Origin: Purshia tridentata
Lineage: Eukaryota; Streptophyta; Magnoliopsida; Rosales; Rosaceae
Length of the DNA stretch: 55,868 nt
Assembly (NCBI GenBank): GCA_003254885.1
Contig: QANT01007576.1
Coordinates: forward strand, 1 to 55,868
Direction: 5' to 3'
Positions 31,344 through 43,540 of this stretch are shown piece after piece. The notes beneath the pieces were generated by a model. The model saw nothing but the letters and a program-made list of their open reading frames with translations. It was not told the DNA's origin and made no database searches. Both the position numbers and the translations under genes were made by a program. Every line of letters starts with the position of its first letter. The stretch's first letter is position 1.

Positions 31344-31565
31344 CAGCGAGCATCAATTTCACCGAACGTCATTGTGGGTATGTATTTTATTTTGGGTGGA
31401 AGATCCGTATCTTGTTAAGTGTTAAGTTTCACGTAGATTTGCATTTTTTTTAATAACGAAGCTTAAGTATAATTTGAGGTCAATTGGAGAATTTAGTAAG
31501 ATCCTAAGTAATAGTTTTTGGGGAGATAAGTCTAATATCGATTGTGGAATGGTAAGGGAGGTTAG
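31344..31565 (+). other. truncated 3' internal region of gag-only copy 2
   Basis: Matches 8644-8830 of copy 1 (GTCAATTGGAGAATTTAGTAAG, GGAGATAAGT and TGGTAAGGGAGG blocks). It then stops at a junction near 31562-31572, where an inverted LTR begins. The junction has a few bases of shared sequence (TAGGGGAAAG-like). Confidence 0.65.
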
Positions 31566-32263
31566 GGGAAAGAAAGCACACGAAGAGGGGAGTAAAACCC
31601 ACTAAGAATCTGACCCAAACAGGGCCAGAAACGGCCGGAATCGACGAAGAGCGACGATGGTGGCGCAACTGTAACTGGGCTGCTGTGTCTTCAAGGCTGA
31701 TCGGAATGATGATCTGAGACTATCAGTGGAAAGGCATTGTCGATAGCTTTCCAAAGATACAAAGATCGCCAGAATCGGACATCAAACGAAGAAGTTATGG
31801 CCATTCAAAGTTTGGCCTTGAAGAGAGGAGGAGAGAGAGAGAAGAGTGAGAGTGCAGGAGAGAGAAATAAAAGGGAGAAGAAGAAGGTTCCAGAAATTTC
31901 TGGATTATTAAATGCCACTTTATCATAATTACAAGTTTGCCCCTTACTTTAAACCTCCGTATTTTCCAAACCGTAGCTCCAAATGATGCATGCTATGTGT
32001 CTACGAACTCGTGAAGTCGAGCTCTACGCAACCATGTCAAAGTCAACTCTAAAATTCGAGCAATTTAAAAAGTCAACTTTTGAGTCCCTTAACACGTTCC
32101 TAACTTTTCAAGCATAGCTCTAAACGACCCATGCCGCATGTCAATAAACTCGTGAGCCCAAGACTTTCCTAACGGATCCAAGGTCAAAGCTAGAATCTTA
32201 CTAGAACCAAAAGTCAACGTTGGGCCCTATTTACATTCACTTAGGAAGGTACGGATCGTTACA
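31566..32263 (-). mobile_element. LTR4, inverted partial LTR of the gag-only family
   Basis: On the minus strand it starts TGTAACGATCCGTACC at 32263, giving the first about 690 bp of the LTR: GGGCCCAACGTTGACTTTTGG, CGAGTTTATTGACATGCGGC-type blocks, heat-shock array and CT-rich leader. It then runs a little way into the intron-like segment (CTTAGTGGGTTTT) before breaking at about 31566. The leader differs considerably from LTR1-3, so this is a more distant subfamily member. It lies tail-to-tail with copy 2 and is evidence of rearrangement. Confidence 0.75.
31883..31900 (-). promoter_or_regulatory. heat-shock element in LTR4
   Basis: Four perfect alternating units on the plus strand (GAA, TTC, GAA, TTC) spaced by two bases, followed by an imperfect GAT. 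The central spacer has changed from AA to AT relative to LTR1, while all four units stay intact. Flanking leader sequence is much more diverged. Confidence 0.7.
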
Positions 32264-32989
32264 GTTAATGGCCGTAAGAATAGTCAACCTATATATTACT
32301 TTACTTCATAATTTAGCCGAAACAGAGATCAGCCAAAACTAGAATCAAAATAATGATTATCTCATAACTTAATTAATGGTTTTACTTGGCCGTCGGGCTA
32401 CGGCCTAATTTTAGTAGCGGCAGGAGTACTAGAACTCGGCCTTGAAATCGTGGCCTAAATTTATATTAAATCAAGCCACACGAGGACATTTATCATATGA
32501 TTTCAATCCAAACTCACTCCAGCCATCAGATTAATTGTAGCCTTGAATATGTTTTGGCCGAAGGGCAAAATTTTGATTCAAACAAGTAGCTTGCCACAAT
32601 TCTCAATAATTGTCAATTCTTCTTCTTCATAACTTCTACCACGCTTTTGCTGTGCTACTTTGATAAAACATTGAAAGTCATTAGACAACTATCGGGTAAG
32701 CTGATCAAAAGTGGCATGAAACTTCTAAAAAAGTTATAGAAAAAGCAAACCCTAAACGTCTCTTAGTCAACAGCCTAGGTCCTACATAGCTACTTTCTCA
32801 GTAACTCTAGTTACTCCGTGAACTAAACTCACTAGGGTGAACTATTCAATGACTATCTTCCTTTTTCGACTTAATCTAGATAACTCTTTTCTCACTGATC
32901 AACTTCATCAAAAATCAAACTTCAAACTCTTTCTGAACTTGCTAAGGAGCAGGGAAGGAGATGGCAATGTGTTGCGAATTTCAGGTTAG
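32264..32989. other. unassigned intergenic DNA
   Basis: AT-rich. It carries several CGGCC/GGCCG words around 32390-32580 (for example TGGCCGTCGGGCTACGGCC). No coding region, RNA gene or element end recognised. Confidence 0.4.
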
Positions 32990-33827
32990 TTAAATTATCT
33001 CAAATTTTAATGCTTGCAAGTATACAGATCAAAAGATAGTATAGCTAAATAAGCACAGATATCGTCCCACAAAGATTGATTTAATCCTTGGAATTCTTAC
33101 CCATTAAATTGAAACTAATTCGAAATTGAAAAGCTTTAATGAGAGAAAATTAATTTGGGAATTTTTAAATAAAAATTGAAAAGTTAAAAAAAACACAGTT
33201 TAGAACCTAAGAACACAAGCTCACAACACAAAGAGAATTAACATTCAGTAGGCAAAACACTAGAGCATCTGAATTCAACATAACCAATCATACTTATTTC
33301 CCTTAGCATGTTAACTCCCAGTAATTCCCCATATTGATGATCAATTTTCCTTAATTTTTTTATTATTTTTTTTGTTGGCCCAATTTTACGGCTCTTTTAC
33401 TCTTTTGATTAGTCACCACAACCCCCAAACTTATAACTTTGAATCACTTGGGTGATGGCATTTTACATTCGCTTTACTCTACTTTTCAAAATATCTAAGC
33501 TCTTTTTATTCCTTGCAGTCTTTGAAAATCTCCTAATAGTTTTATGCTTCCCTAGTTCTCTCGAAAAAGGTAGGAAGAGTGTTCAAGGCTAAATGGGTAG
33601 GGATAATGAGGTTTAAGAAAGAAATAGGCTTACTTCAAATAGCTCAAGGGGCTAACTAGGGATAAACAACGTGAAGGGTTGGCTCGAAAGGCACAAACGA
33701 TCCAAAGATGGCCTAAATCATTTCTTTAATGTTGCATCGCTTAGGATTTCACCTTGAGAGATATTGAAGCAAGTTATTGTGTACCTTTAGATCATAATGA
33801 TTATGTAATCCGTATATTACTCTCTAA

Positions 33828-34132
33828 GGCCTCGTTTGGTGTCTAGGATTGGATTAGAAAGGATAAATGGTAAATTCATGTGTATTTAAGGAAAAAAATA
33901 GAGTGTTTTTCTAACTTAAAGGAAGAAGAGGGAAAGAATATGGCTTAGTTACAAGGAAAATGTTATCCTTACTAATCCCCATCATTTTGAGGGTATTGAA
34001 AAGGATAAGTTTTCTTCATAATTTATCTATTTTATTCCCATCTTCTTTCTTCAACTTAGAAATTTCTTCTTCAAATACACATAAATTTGCTACTTATCCT
34101 TTCCAATCCAATCCTAGACACCAAACGAGGCC
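33828..34132. mobile_element. Tourist-like (PIF/Harbinger) MITE
   Basis: A 305-bp element with terminal inverted repeats of about 65 bp (first 28 bases perfect, starting GGCCTCGTTTGGTGTC). It is flanked by TAA on both sides (33825-33827 and 34133-34135), the TWA target duplication of PIF/Harbinger transposons. Non-coding; would be moved by a transposase supplied elsewhere. The high arm similarity suggests a fairly recent insertion. Confidence 0.88.
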
Positions 34133-34811
34133 TAAGTAAGCAAAGCAATTGCAAAATCACTGCTATGCACTCAAAATAGATTAAAGAATGACCATGTAAA
34201 GCATAATTAACCAAAGAAACAAGCAGAGAATACAAACAATGCTTATCAATTCCAACGAACTATTGAATGTGGGAACAACTAACCAAAAACAAGACACCAG
34301 AAAAAAAAAAAAAAACAATCTATTTGGATTTTAAGACTTTTTTTACTTTTTTTTTTTTAAGGGCGTGAAACGAAAGAAAAAACAAATGGTTTCAAAACTG
34401 CAGTTTTTGAAATCGGACCTATGCTCAGTTTTCAAAGAATAACTCCAAGAATACCCAATGGATTTTGACAAACCTTATATGCTCAGAAAATAGACAGAAA
34501 AACGCATAACTTTAATTCAGGCAAAATCCCCAAAATCAGTTTTTAACTGCTCGAAAACTGCTAATGCAAACAGTACACGTGCAGACTTCCAAGAGAAATC
34601 TCAGTTTTTGACTTAGGTTCAAAAATGTGCATGCAACTCATAAACTACTAGGCCAAATTCTTTGTTCTTTATATGGCTGGAAATAGCACGAAAAAACGAA
34701 GAACAAAGCGTGGACCAAATGCTCAGAACAAGTAAGAATTAGTACAGTTTAATGCAGAATAGAAACCTTACCGGTTCTGAAACCTCCAAAAAATTCACAA
34801 GTTTTTTTTAA

Positions 34812-34842
34812 AAAATAATAATAATAAATATATATATATATT
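34812..34842. repeat. simple repeat (AAT)n(AT)n
   Basis: Runs of AAT followed by AT dinucleotides in the Athila-like remnant. Confidence 0.8.
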
Positions 34843-35195
34843 TCTTTTATAAAATGCTCCCCCAAACTTAAACAAAACATTGTCCGCAATGTTTAAAAAA
34901 AGAAAACAAAGAGAAACCAAAACAATAGGAAGAGAGGGGGTTAGGACTTCTCTGGTTTATGTGTGGTCAAAGAAGCGATATCAGGAATGGATCACATGCT
35001 GATAACAAAATGTTGAACTCCCCCAAACTTGAAGGTTAATATCTGTTGTACTGAGCCAAAAGAAAAGACGATGAGTAATGTAAAACAGAACAAAAAATCA
35101 AAAACAAGAGAAAACGAGCAAAGGTTTGAGAATGCTTGGGTTGCCTCCCAAGAAGCACTTGCTTTAAACTCGGTAGCCAGACTGTGGAATGGATC

Positions 35196-35347
35196 AGGCT
35201 AGTGCAGTGAGGGGAAGTGTAGACGTCATATCATCAAAGTTAACTTCCACATAAGGCTTCAAACGTTGGCCAGGCTAGTGCAGTGAGGGGAAGTGTAGAC
35301 GTCATATCATCAAAGTTAACTTCCACATAAGGCTTCAAACGTTGGCC
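35196..35347. repeat. perfect 76-bp tandem duplication
   Basis: The 76-bp unit starting AGGCTAGTGCAGTGAGGGG occurs at 35196-35271 and again at 35272-35347, with no difference that I can see. It is either very recent or an assembly artefact. Confidence 0.9.
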
Positions 35348-35477
35348 ATTGATTTTGAATTTCCACTGCTTCGTAAGGAGAGATTTGTCACACAAGGAAT
35401 GGTCCATACCACCTAGAGCGAAGTTTTCTAGGAAAAAGTTTCAACCTTGAATTGTAGAGTAAAACCTTTTGTCCTAC

Positions 35478-37600
35478 CGCTACAAGAAATTTGGCTATAG
35501 GCCTCCCTTTGTAGTCACTAATATTGGATAAGTGGCAAATGACGTAGAAAAATGTCACCAATGTCTGTTATGGTCATTGAACTGGTGGTAGTTAACGTAA
35601 AATAAACACCAATTACCCACCTATAAGGTTAATATTTGATTAATTGGTGTTCAGACACCTCAATAATGTTGTTTTGGTGGAATTGGGTGTATTAGTCACT
35701 AATGGCTGCCAATGGAGACCTAGGTCGGTACCCTGAGTAAATTCAAATCCACCATCTACAACAATGAAAAAAGGTTGGGTGGGTTAGCATTACTCCACTG
35801 TTTACTATGGCCATCGCACCAAACCCCAAATCCTTTGATTGCATCTCTTTCAGCCACCATTACAGTTGCATCTGATTTCTTAATTGAGGAGTGTGAGTTT
35901 TAGGAAAACTTTGAAATTTGCACAGAAATTCTGTCATGGGGGTAGTGGTTGCAAAGCAGTATTCATACAAGTACGATCTCAGCCACCATCGATATCACTA
36001 GATAGTTATATGGTGGGAAACCAGCTTCATAAGCATTTGGGTTGTGGGTCATACCAACTCCCCTGCTATGTTATTAGCCACGCCCTAAAGGACCAATCAC
36101 CTATGTATTGCATCTGGGCATTCAAGCTCTATTGAGTTATTTGGGGACGATTGCATACAATGGAATGATGCCACAGTTAGATGATAGGTGAAGTCATTTG
36201 TTCAATCTAGTGTGATCCATGCCAAATCGAGCTTAATTAAGGACTGAAGGAGTTTGGAATAATGTATAGCCCATTCATGATGGACACTAATTCAGAATAG
36301 TTATGAAGCTACCCAAACCTTGAAAATCCCCGTCCTTCAGACATACTGAAGTAAGCAACTTATTTTTTATACAGTCCTTTGATTCCATATAGGCAAATAA
36401 GCAAAATGGTGCATCTAGCTGCCTTATGTGGCTTATGCAGCTGATGTAAACCATACTGGGTAGTTTATGCTACCTCCACCAGTACACCTTAATTACTGGT
36501 TCATGCAATATCACTTTCCTTAATAATGTTTGCTCGGGCATTTGATTTCATGAACTGCTGCTATCCCTCCCTATATGAAATTCACACTTTCCCAATACAT
36601 ATATATCATGTATTGAACCAATTGCAACTTACCTATGTACCCCTCAAGTTTGTCTCTATATTCAAATTATAATTTACACTAGTTGATTTTGTACATTGTT
36701 AATCAATTTTGTTTGCCTTTGGGCTGTATGTAACTAAACTGTGATGAACATAACTGAAGGCATGTGCAAGGATATCCGGAATCCTTGCATATTACCTAGT
36801 TTATAGACCTCTGTTTAACTTACTATTTACTGCAATGCTTAATTAGCTGATGCATGAACCCGTACACTGGTCTTGTCACTCCATATTTCTTGCAAAATTC
36901 AATGTGTGTGAGCTATTCACCATATCAATATACGTGACATTCATCATACTATTTCAAACTCCTGGATTTAATTGATAGTTCCAATAACCAATACATATTA
37001 GATCCTAAATGACATTGTGAAATTAAGTCAAGGCCTGAATGATAACCATATTGTGTATTTAAATTGTCAAGTAATGGTCTTACTTAGCTTCTTTAGTTTA
37101 TGTAACTGAAAGGTTGCATACCACCACTTGTATAAATACAGGACAAGGATGATTGTTAGGTCCCCAAAACAGCTGCTGTCTTGCAGTTTGAATTACCACT
37201 AGCAGTTATATCCTAGTTGACATTTTGTAATTAAACTCTTATGACTGAAAACTATATTAAGTATTTTCATGGTCAGATATAGTCTTACTTAGCTTCTTGA
37301 GTTGACATATATAATTGAAGGCTTGCATACCACCACTTGTATAAAATTAGTGTGATATTGATTTTCAGGTGATCCACAAAACAACTGCTGTCCTGCAGTT
37401 CATGAAACAGTTTATTCACATTTTGTTTCACTTGTCTATGACAGACTCTCGAAGCAGAAACTACAACTGTCAACGATTGTGAGCAGCCCAATTCATGGAT
37501 AAGGGGTAGGTAAGGTTCAACCACAGTGGCGCCAAGTATCAAAGCAAATTGAGACATTTTCTTGATTCATGTTTCTAACATTGTTCCACCGACAATCGAG
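35478..37600 (+). other. CACTA 5' non-coding region
   Basis: Subterminal repeats at the left (35478-35720), then AT-rich DNA with no recognised domain. A diverged direct repeat of about 120 bp (37077 and 37282, both with GTCTTACTTAGCTTCTT and CATACCACCACTTGTATAAA) lies shortly before the transposase. Small open frames here match nothing I know. Confidence 0.5.
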
Positions 37601-37604
37601 TTAA

Positions 37605-39753
37605 GTGTCCATGTCACTCATGCTACAACCGATTTGGAAGACCCGAACTAAAATTAAGGAACATCTTATTATTCAAAGTATAGACCCTCGATACATGGAT
37701 TTGCCTTGGATCAATCATGGGGAGGATATTCATAACCCATCCATTCCCATGGCGTACTCTAAGTCCCATGTTTTCGAGCAAGGGCCCGGTCATATGTTTG
37801 GCATGCACAGTTTGCTAGACGATCTGTTCCAACCACCTATTACCACTCCAAATCCAGAAACGGCCTCTTCAAACCCATAGGCAGCCAGCCGGTGCACACC
37901 AGACGCCCAACATTTTTCCAAATTTGTGGAAGACGTAGATGCTCCTCTATATCTAAGTTGCGAACGAATTAAAAAACTTGAGTTCATTGTGGCACTATAT
38001 CACATCAAGTGCTTACATGGCTGGACCGACAAGTCAGTTTCAGACCTCCTTTGTTTGTTGAAGAGATCATTTCCTGAAGGGGAAATGCTACCACCATCAT
38101 TTTAACAAACTCGGAAACTCATTGCACAACTTGGTTTGTCTTACGAGAAGATAGATGCTTGCCCACATGACTGCATGTTGTTCTGGAAAGACAACTGCAA
38201 TGATATAGTATGCAAAGTATGTGGGGTTGCTCAGTTCAGTGTTCAGAATACTCAAAATGGTCACAAGGTGGCTGCCAAAGTTCGCACTAGGTTCAAGACT
38301 TTAGCGCTTGTACATGTCAAGGCGCACCACTCCCCATATTTCTTGGCACACTTCCAAGCAGGTGAATGATGGTGTCATGAGGCATCCGACTGACTTCCCC
38401 GCCTGGAAAGAGATAGACAATTGCTTCCCCTAGTTCGCAAGTGAGCCTAGGAATGTCAGGCTCGGTTTAGCAAGTGATGGTTTCAATTCATTTGGGTAGA
38501 CGAGCAACCAACACAGCACGTGGCCAGTGGTAATGGCTATGTACAACTTACCCCTTTGGAAGTGCATGAAGTAGTCATACCTATTTCTATCTTTATTGAT
38601 TCTGGCTCCCAAGGCACCGGGTAATGATATAGACATCTATTTGGAACCTCTTGTAAATAAGATAAAACAACTGTTGGATGACGGTGTTTACACGTATGAC
38701 ATTAACAGTGATCAAACTTTTAACCTAAGGGCTACATTGCTATGGATGATTTTCCCGTGTATGAAAATTTGTTTGGATGGAGCATGAAGGGTAAAATAGC
38801 ATGCCCCCAGTGTGCTCACTCTACAGTTTCTCAATTGTTGACCTAGGGACGTAAACACTGCTATTTGAGCCACTGGAGGTTCCTCCAACGTAATCATAGG
38901 TTTAGGAGAGAGAAAGCTGCATTTAATAGTCATTCTAAGACATGGGTGGCGCAGTCCCATTGACTAAGACTGACTATTTACGTCAATTATCCATATTATC
39001 ATTCAAAGTTGGCAAAAAAGGGTCTAGGCCATTTGCCTCACTGCAAACCGTTCAAGGAGATTATGTTGAATACACTGGTTCTTGGAAAAAAACAAAGTAT
39101 CTTCTACAATTTATCATATTGGGAGTTTAACCTCCTCCGCCATAATTTAGACTTCATGCACATCGAAAAGAATGTGTACAATAGTCTGGTTGGTACGCTC
39201 TTGGGTATGAAAGGCAAGAACAAGGATGGAATAAATGCTAGGGCTAATCTGGAACTTCTAAACTGGAAGCTTCTCCTTCACCTGGTCAGGCATGGCAATA
39301 AAACATACCTATCACCAGCTGCCTTCACTTTGAGTCCCGCCAAGAAACTTATGTTTTGTCAGTTGTTGAAAAGTGTCAAAATCCCTGACGGTTACTCTTC
39401 AAACATTAACCGGTGCATAAACGTGAGTGAGAAGAAGATCTCCGAGCTCAAGAGTCATGACTGTCATGTCCTTATTTAGCATTTGGTACCACTTGCAAAC
39501 CAGAGGATACTGCCAAAGAACACCACTCAAATAATTCTTGAGTTATGTACATTTTTCAAGAATATTTGTAACAAATCTTCCACGTCTCAAGCCTTCCTTG
39601 ATCTCAATCACCAGAAAGCAATGACGTTGTGCCAGTTAGAGCGATCTGTCTGCCGGCTTTTTTGGATGTCATCATTCATTTACCAATTCATCTAGTAGAC
39701 GAAGCTGCCACAAGGGGTCCAGTACAATATAGAGGGATGTATCCAATTGAAAG
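37605..39753 (+). pseudogene. CACTA TNP2-type transposase, first part
   Basis: Transposase that would cut and reinsert the element. Readable segments: DLPWINHGEDIHNP; CLHGWTDKSVSDLLCLLKRSFPEGEMLP; LGLSYEKIDACPHDCMLFWKDN with VCKVCG; PRNVRLGLASDGFNSFG; APGNDIDIYLEPLVNKIKQLLDDGV; QTFNLRATLLWMI; HSKTWV; LDFMHIEKNVYNSLVGTLL; LSPAAFTLSPAKKLMFCQLLKSVKIPDGYSSNI; LKSHDCHVLI; LPKNTTQIILELCTFF; GPVQYRGMYPIE at the end. The order is exactly that of the plant TNP2 family. At least ten in-frame stops or frame changes lie between the segments (for example the stop after PPSF near 38105 and after FAS-like segments near 38435). An intron (39754-39900, gttagt to gaaag) separates it from the DUF4218 part. Confidence 0.85.
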
Positions 39754-39900
39754 GTTAGTATGTTCACTACATTATTAACTTGTTCACATATGAGGCATTT
39801 TACCCACATGCTATGAAAGCATGACTCCTATTTGCATGAATGCCTATAAAGATCATTTTTGAAAATTATAAGACCTTAACAATTACTATGTGTTTGAAAG

Positions 39901-40225
39901 GTACCTACACACCTTGAAATCATATGTCAGAAACACAAGTAGACTAGAGGGCAGCATAGCCGAAGGCTACCTTGTGCATGAATGCCTATCTTTTTGCTTT
40001 ATGTATTTGCAAGGAGTTCGAACCCGTCATAACCATGTCAGCCGAAACAATTTTGAAGGTGAGAATGTCGGCCGCATTGGTTTTCCCATTTTCCACCGCG
40101 TAGGTACTTTTACGGGTGGATCCACACCGTTTGCTTTAGATAGTAGCCTTTGGGAACGAGCACTCCGTACGATTCTGTTCAACTGCATGAAGCAATTGTC
40201 AGAATTTAATGTATTTGTTTTATGA
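39901..40225 (+). pseudogene. CACTA transposase, DUF4218 domain
   Basis: Continues from MYPIE across a 147-bp intron to RYLHTLKSYVRNTSRLEGSIAEGYLVHECLSFC, the signature of DUF4218 found downstream of TNP2. A degraded tail with RVGTFTGGSTPFALDSSLWERALRTILFNC (normally AHRYVLFNC) follows. The open frame starts a few codons before the splice site, so its first Met is not real. Ends in a TGA at 40223-40225. Confidence 0.83.
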
Positions 40226-40504
40226 ATTGTTAATACATCCAATTAAACATTGAAACTGCTGGAAGTTCTGTCTCCACTCCTCATAGGGAACATCGAGCGG
40301 CCACCCGTGCGGCCAGGGACCGGTGCACCACCCTTTTAGTAGCGAACACCCATGCTGATAGCACACTCACCAAATTGTTTCAGACTCATGTAAGCATTAA
40401 ACTACCAGTTCTATTCCTCAGCTTGTACCCAAACCTCTTGAAGACACCTCTAAGGCATTTATAATTTCTGTTAAGTTGTTAACGTGCTTTCCTCCCTCGT
40501 TTAG

Positions 40505-41010
40505 GTTACCCGTTTGGTTGAATGTGACAATGAAATAGATGTGGATTTAATTGCATTGTCATATAGTCCTCGACAATGGGCAAGGCGGTTCAAGAGTTTC
40601 TTGGTGAATGGTTTTCGATTCAGGATAAAGGAGGTGGATGCAATGAAGAAAACCCAAAACAATGGTGTATTTGTTGTTGCAAATACTAACAGCTATGCTA
40701 GTAGAATAGATTGGATCCCACGGGTTGGACCCATTGGATATTATGGGGTATTAATGGATATCATTGAGTTGGAATATGATGAGGGTCGTAAGGTGGTGGT
40801 TTTTGAGTGTGACTGGGCAGATAACCACGCTGGGGTTAAAAAGGATGACTTTGGGTTCACTATGGTGTCATTTGATCGATTACAATAGTCCGATGACACC
40901 TTTATCATCTCATCCCATGCCCAGCAAGTGTTCTATGTAGAGGACCCTGTAGAACCAGGCTGGCAGGTTGCAATTAATACATAGCCCTGTGATTTGTATG
41001 ACATGACAAC
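40505..41010 (+). pseudogene. CACTA transposase, DUF4216 domain
   Basis: FLVNGFRFRIKEVDAMKKTQNNGVFV, then IGYYGVLMDIIELEYDEGRKVVVFECDWAD, KKDDFGFTMVSFDRL, a TAG at 40886-40888, and DDTFIISSHAQQVFYVEDPVEPGWQV. This is the DUF4216 domain that ends plant CACTA transposases (families end with QVFYVQDP). The single TAG interrupts an otherwise good match. Confidence 0.82.
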
Positions 41011-43400
41011 TACATCTGCTGGTGATGTGCGTGGCACCCAAAATCTAGATAGGGTCGGGGTGGAACCCAACCATCTAGAGCATAGAGTTGATATTGTTGG
41101 CACCACAATTGATCGCCCTTTGACTTCACCACCTACCTTTCAGAGCTGATGTTCATACATGCGCTTGAATCTTGAGATACATAGCAACTGTTGGGGTATT
41201 TACATGTGATTCATCCTCTTCCATTTTTTGAATAAAGAAGCTGAATTCAACCCTTTCCCATTGATAAGACAACTTCATAATGAGAGTCAAACCCATATAT
41301 GAACTTTCAAGCAATCTGGTTTCTATTGATGTAAGCTCCATCTGGTTTTTGGTATTTTGATTCTTGAAATTTTTTTTGTGTATTGATCTACCATTATTTT
41401 AGACATTTTTTTACTCTTGTTCTTAGATTCCTGTTGTTTTCTCAAGTGAATTTAGTTTAGTTTAACTTAGTTCTATGTTTTTATAGGTTGAAGAGAAAAT
41501 AAGAAAAAAAACATAGCAAAAAGGGACACTTTGATATTTTTCGAAGCAGTAATTTCTGGGCAGATCAGTCTTCTTTTCGGATTAAACTACACCTCCTCAA
41601 AGTGAACTAGATGATTAGCCTTATCCTGCTAGAAAGCTATGGATGTCAGCTTTTTGTAGAATTTTGCGGATCATGGTTTGCATTTTTCTAGAGGAAGTTA
41701 TGTCTATTTGAGTGTTAGTAGGTCAAGAAGGTGGTTTTGTAATCAAATTATGAAAGTCATGTGTTTGGAATGTCAACTTAGAGTTCAAGTCATAGTCAAA
41801 GAGCACGGTGAACCGTCCTTGGAGATTTCGAGTTAGCTTTCTAGGGTCTGATATTAGTTCCATTGGGTTTTTGTATGTCAACTCATTAATTATGACTCAC
41901 CAAAAAAGTAATCAAAGTCGAACAAGGAGAGTTTTTAGCTGATATTTTCGAATTTGTTCTTTTCTATGAAAGAGGATGAGACTTGATCATCCAGGGGATG
42001 GATAGTCATAAGTTATAATGTTTTCCAGATTTTCAATTTTGTTTGCCTTGAACATGAGGACCTAAACCTTTTTTCTACGGATTGGATGATGCCCTGGCGT
42101 GAATGTTTATGATTTTTATAAGTTTTGCTCACACTTCTTCTGATTATGTGCGGTAAATTACATCATTGCATGGCCACGAATAATAAGTATTTGATTGGTT
42201 CTCTTGCATTCTAGAGCGTAATGAATCCTACTCTAAGTTAGCAATTTATATATTTTACAGGCAAAAATGATGTCTACTAGTACATAAGTGTTCAATTAGT
42301 GTCAATATATTGTGGACATTATCTCACAGACCCTTTGCCATGAATTTAATTCTACTTGTTCCATTCTCCACCTACTGCTTTGTTCTGTGCATAGTACCAG
42401 TTGTTTAACTACACATGCCAGTACCGATTTTTGTTGGATTTAGGACCATGGAAACAACTTAATGAGCTGCTGCAATTGGTATGGAATTTTTTAAAATACA
42501 GACACAACATAATTACTTAACACATCATAAATTGGATAAATTAATGTATTTTTTTTACAATAGCTATAAACAGTACATAGCATGTAATGCAATTTGTAGT
42601 TTTCAACCAGTGGTGTTCTGCTTTTCATATATGTGAAGGTGGTTTTGAAGTTTGAGGGTCTTTAAGGCCATGACTTAATTACACTCACATTACACTCCTA
42701 TGGTTGCAGCATAAATAGGTGATATTCCTATTACCGGTTATGGGAATATTAATCCTTGTGAAAGAGTCACATATTGAAGCTAAAATCTTGAGTTACCCAA
42801 ACCGTGCATCTATAACCTGAGGACGTTTAGAGGTGTCAGCCAGACCAAACCATAAAACTATCAAAAATGACAACTAAAACCATGCAACAGTACTAGGTTG
42901 GTATCAGGTAAGGTAGGTAGTATATGAAGTTACAAGAAATATAGACTATTAATTTACAATAAATCAATTGCATACCAATTTTGAACAGCATATCCATTTA
43001 GTATAGGTGCTTCTCCTATTATAACTGCCTTGTGATATCTACATAATATTATGCAGGTCATATGACTAACAAACCATGCTTAAGAAACTTGGACATATGC
43101 AGTTGGGTGCCCTATGCTAATGCAATGAGGTGTTTTAGAGTTCACTAAATCACTGTTTAGATTATAGGATAGATGTGTAAAGGCACTCTTAACTTTCAAT
43201 GGTTATTTGACTTTGTAGCATGTCTGTAGGCCCAGATATTCCAGACAAAGTTGTGGTTCAGGCTGATGTGCCTTTTAACTATGTTCTCTCTAAAATATAT
43301 TATTTTGATTAGTCCCTACAGCGAGAAAAAAAAAAGTAAAAATAAAACATTAAGGTGTCAATGTAGTGCATATATAGTTCCATAGGGGGGCTCCCCTTCC
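41011..43400. other. CACTA internal non-coding DNA
   Basis: AT-rich and without recognisable coding sequence. 41520-42100 looks compositionally different (GC-richer, with leader-like phrases) and may be a small unrelated insertion, but I see no terminal repeats or target duplication. Confidence 0.35.
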
Positions 43401-43540
43401 ATGAAAAATCACCCTTCCATAATGCCCAAAAAAATTAGAAGGCCTGTGAAAATTGCTGCATACAGGCAGTTGTTTGTTGACAATGTTCCAAACTACGGTG
43501 CTCCTGTGGATGATGCCAGCTCCCATACTGATAGGTAGTC
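43401..43540 (+). other. possible small exon of the CACTA second gene
   Basis: ATG at 43401 (MKNHPSIMPKKIRRPVKIA, with NYGAPVDDASSH near the end) stays open for about 46 codons and ends at a GATAG|GTAGTC donor-like site. A short basic first exon is common in CACTA TnpA-type genes, and the next recognisable exons are at 52201 onward. The link is a guess from position. Confidence 0.25.

Larger units (their letters stand above)
32990..35475 (-). mobile_element. Athila-like gypsy remnant (LTR/3' region)
   Basis: Three blocks familiar from plant Athila/Tat elements are present. A TGCAAGTATACAGATC / TATCGTCCCACAAAGATTG block lies at 33014-33090. A CCCCCAAACTTAAAC polypurine-tract-like sequence (minus strand GTTTAAGTTTGGGGG) lies near 34860. 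TTGGGTTGCCTCCCAAGAAG lies near 35140. No open reading frame remains. Orientation (minus) is inferred from the purine tract. It contains a Tourist-like MITE (33828-34132) and a perfect 76-bp duplication. Assignment rests on recognised sequence blocks and is tentative. Confidence 0.45.

Noticed and set aside
35884..36135. 83-residue frame near the left end of the large CACTA element
   Set aside because: No recognised domain or splice context. Kept as non-coding.
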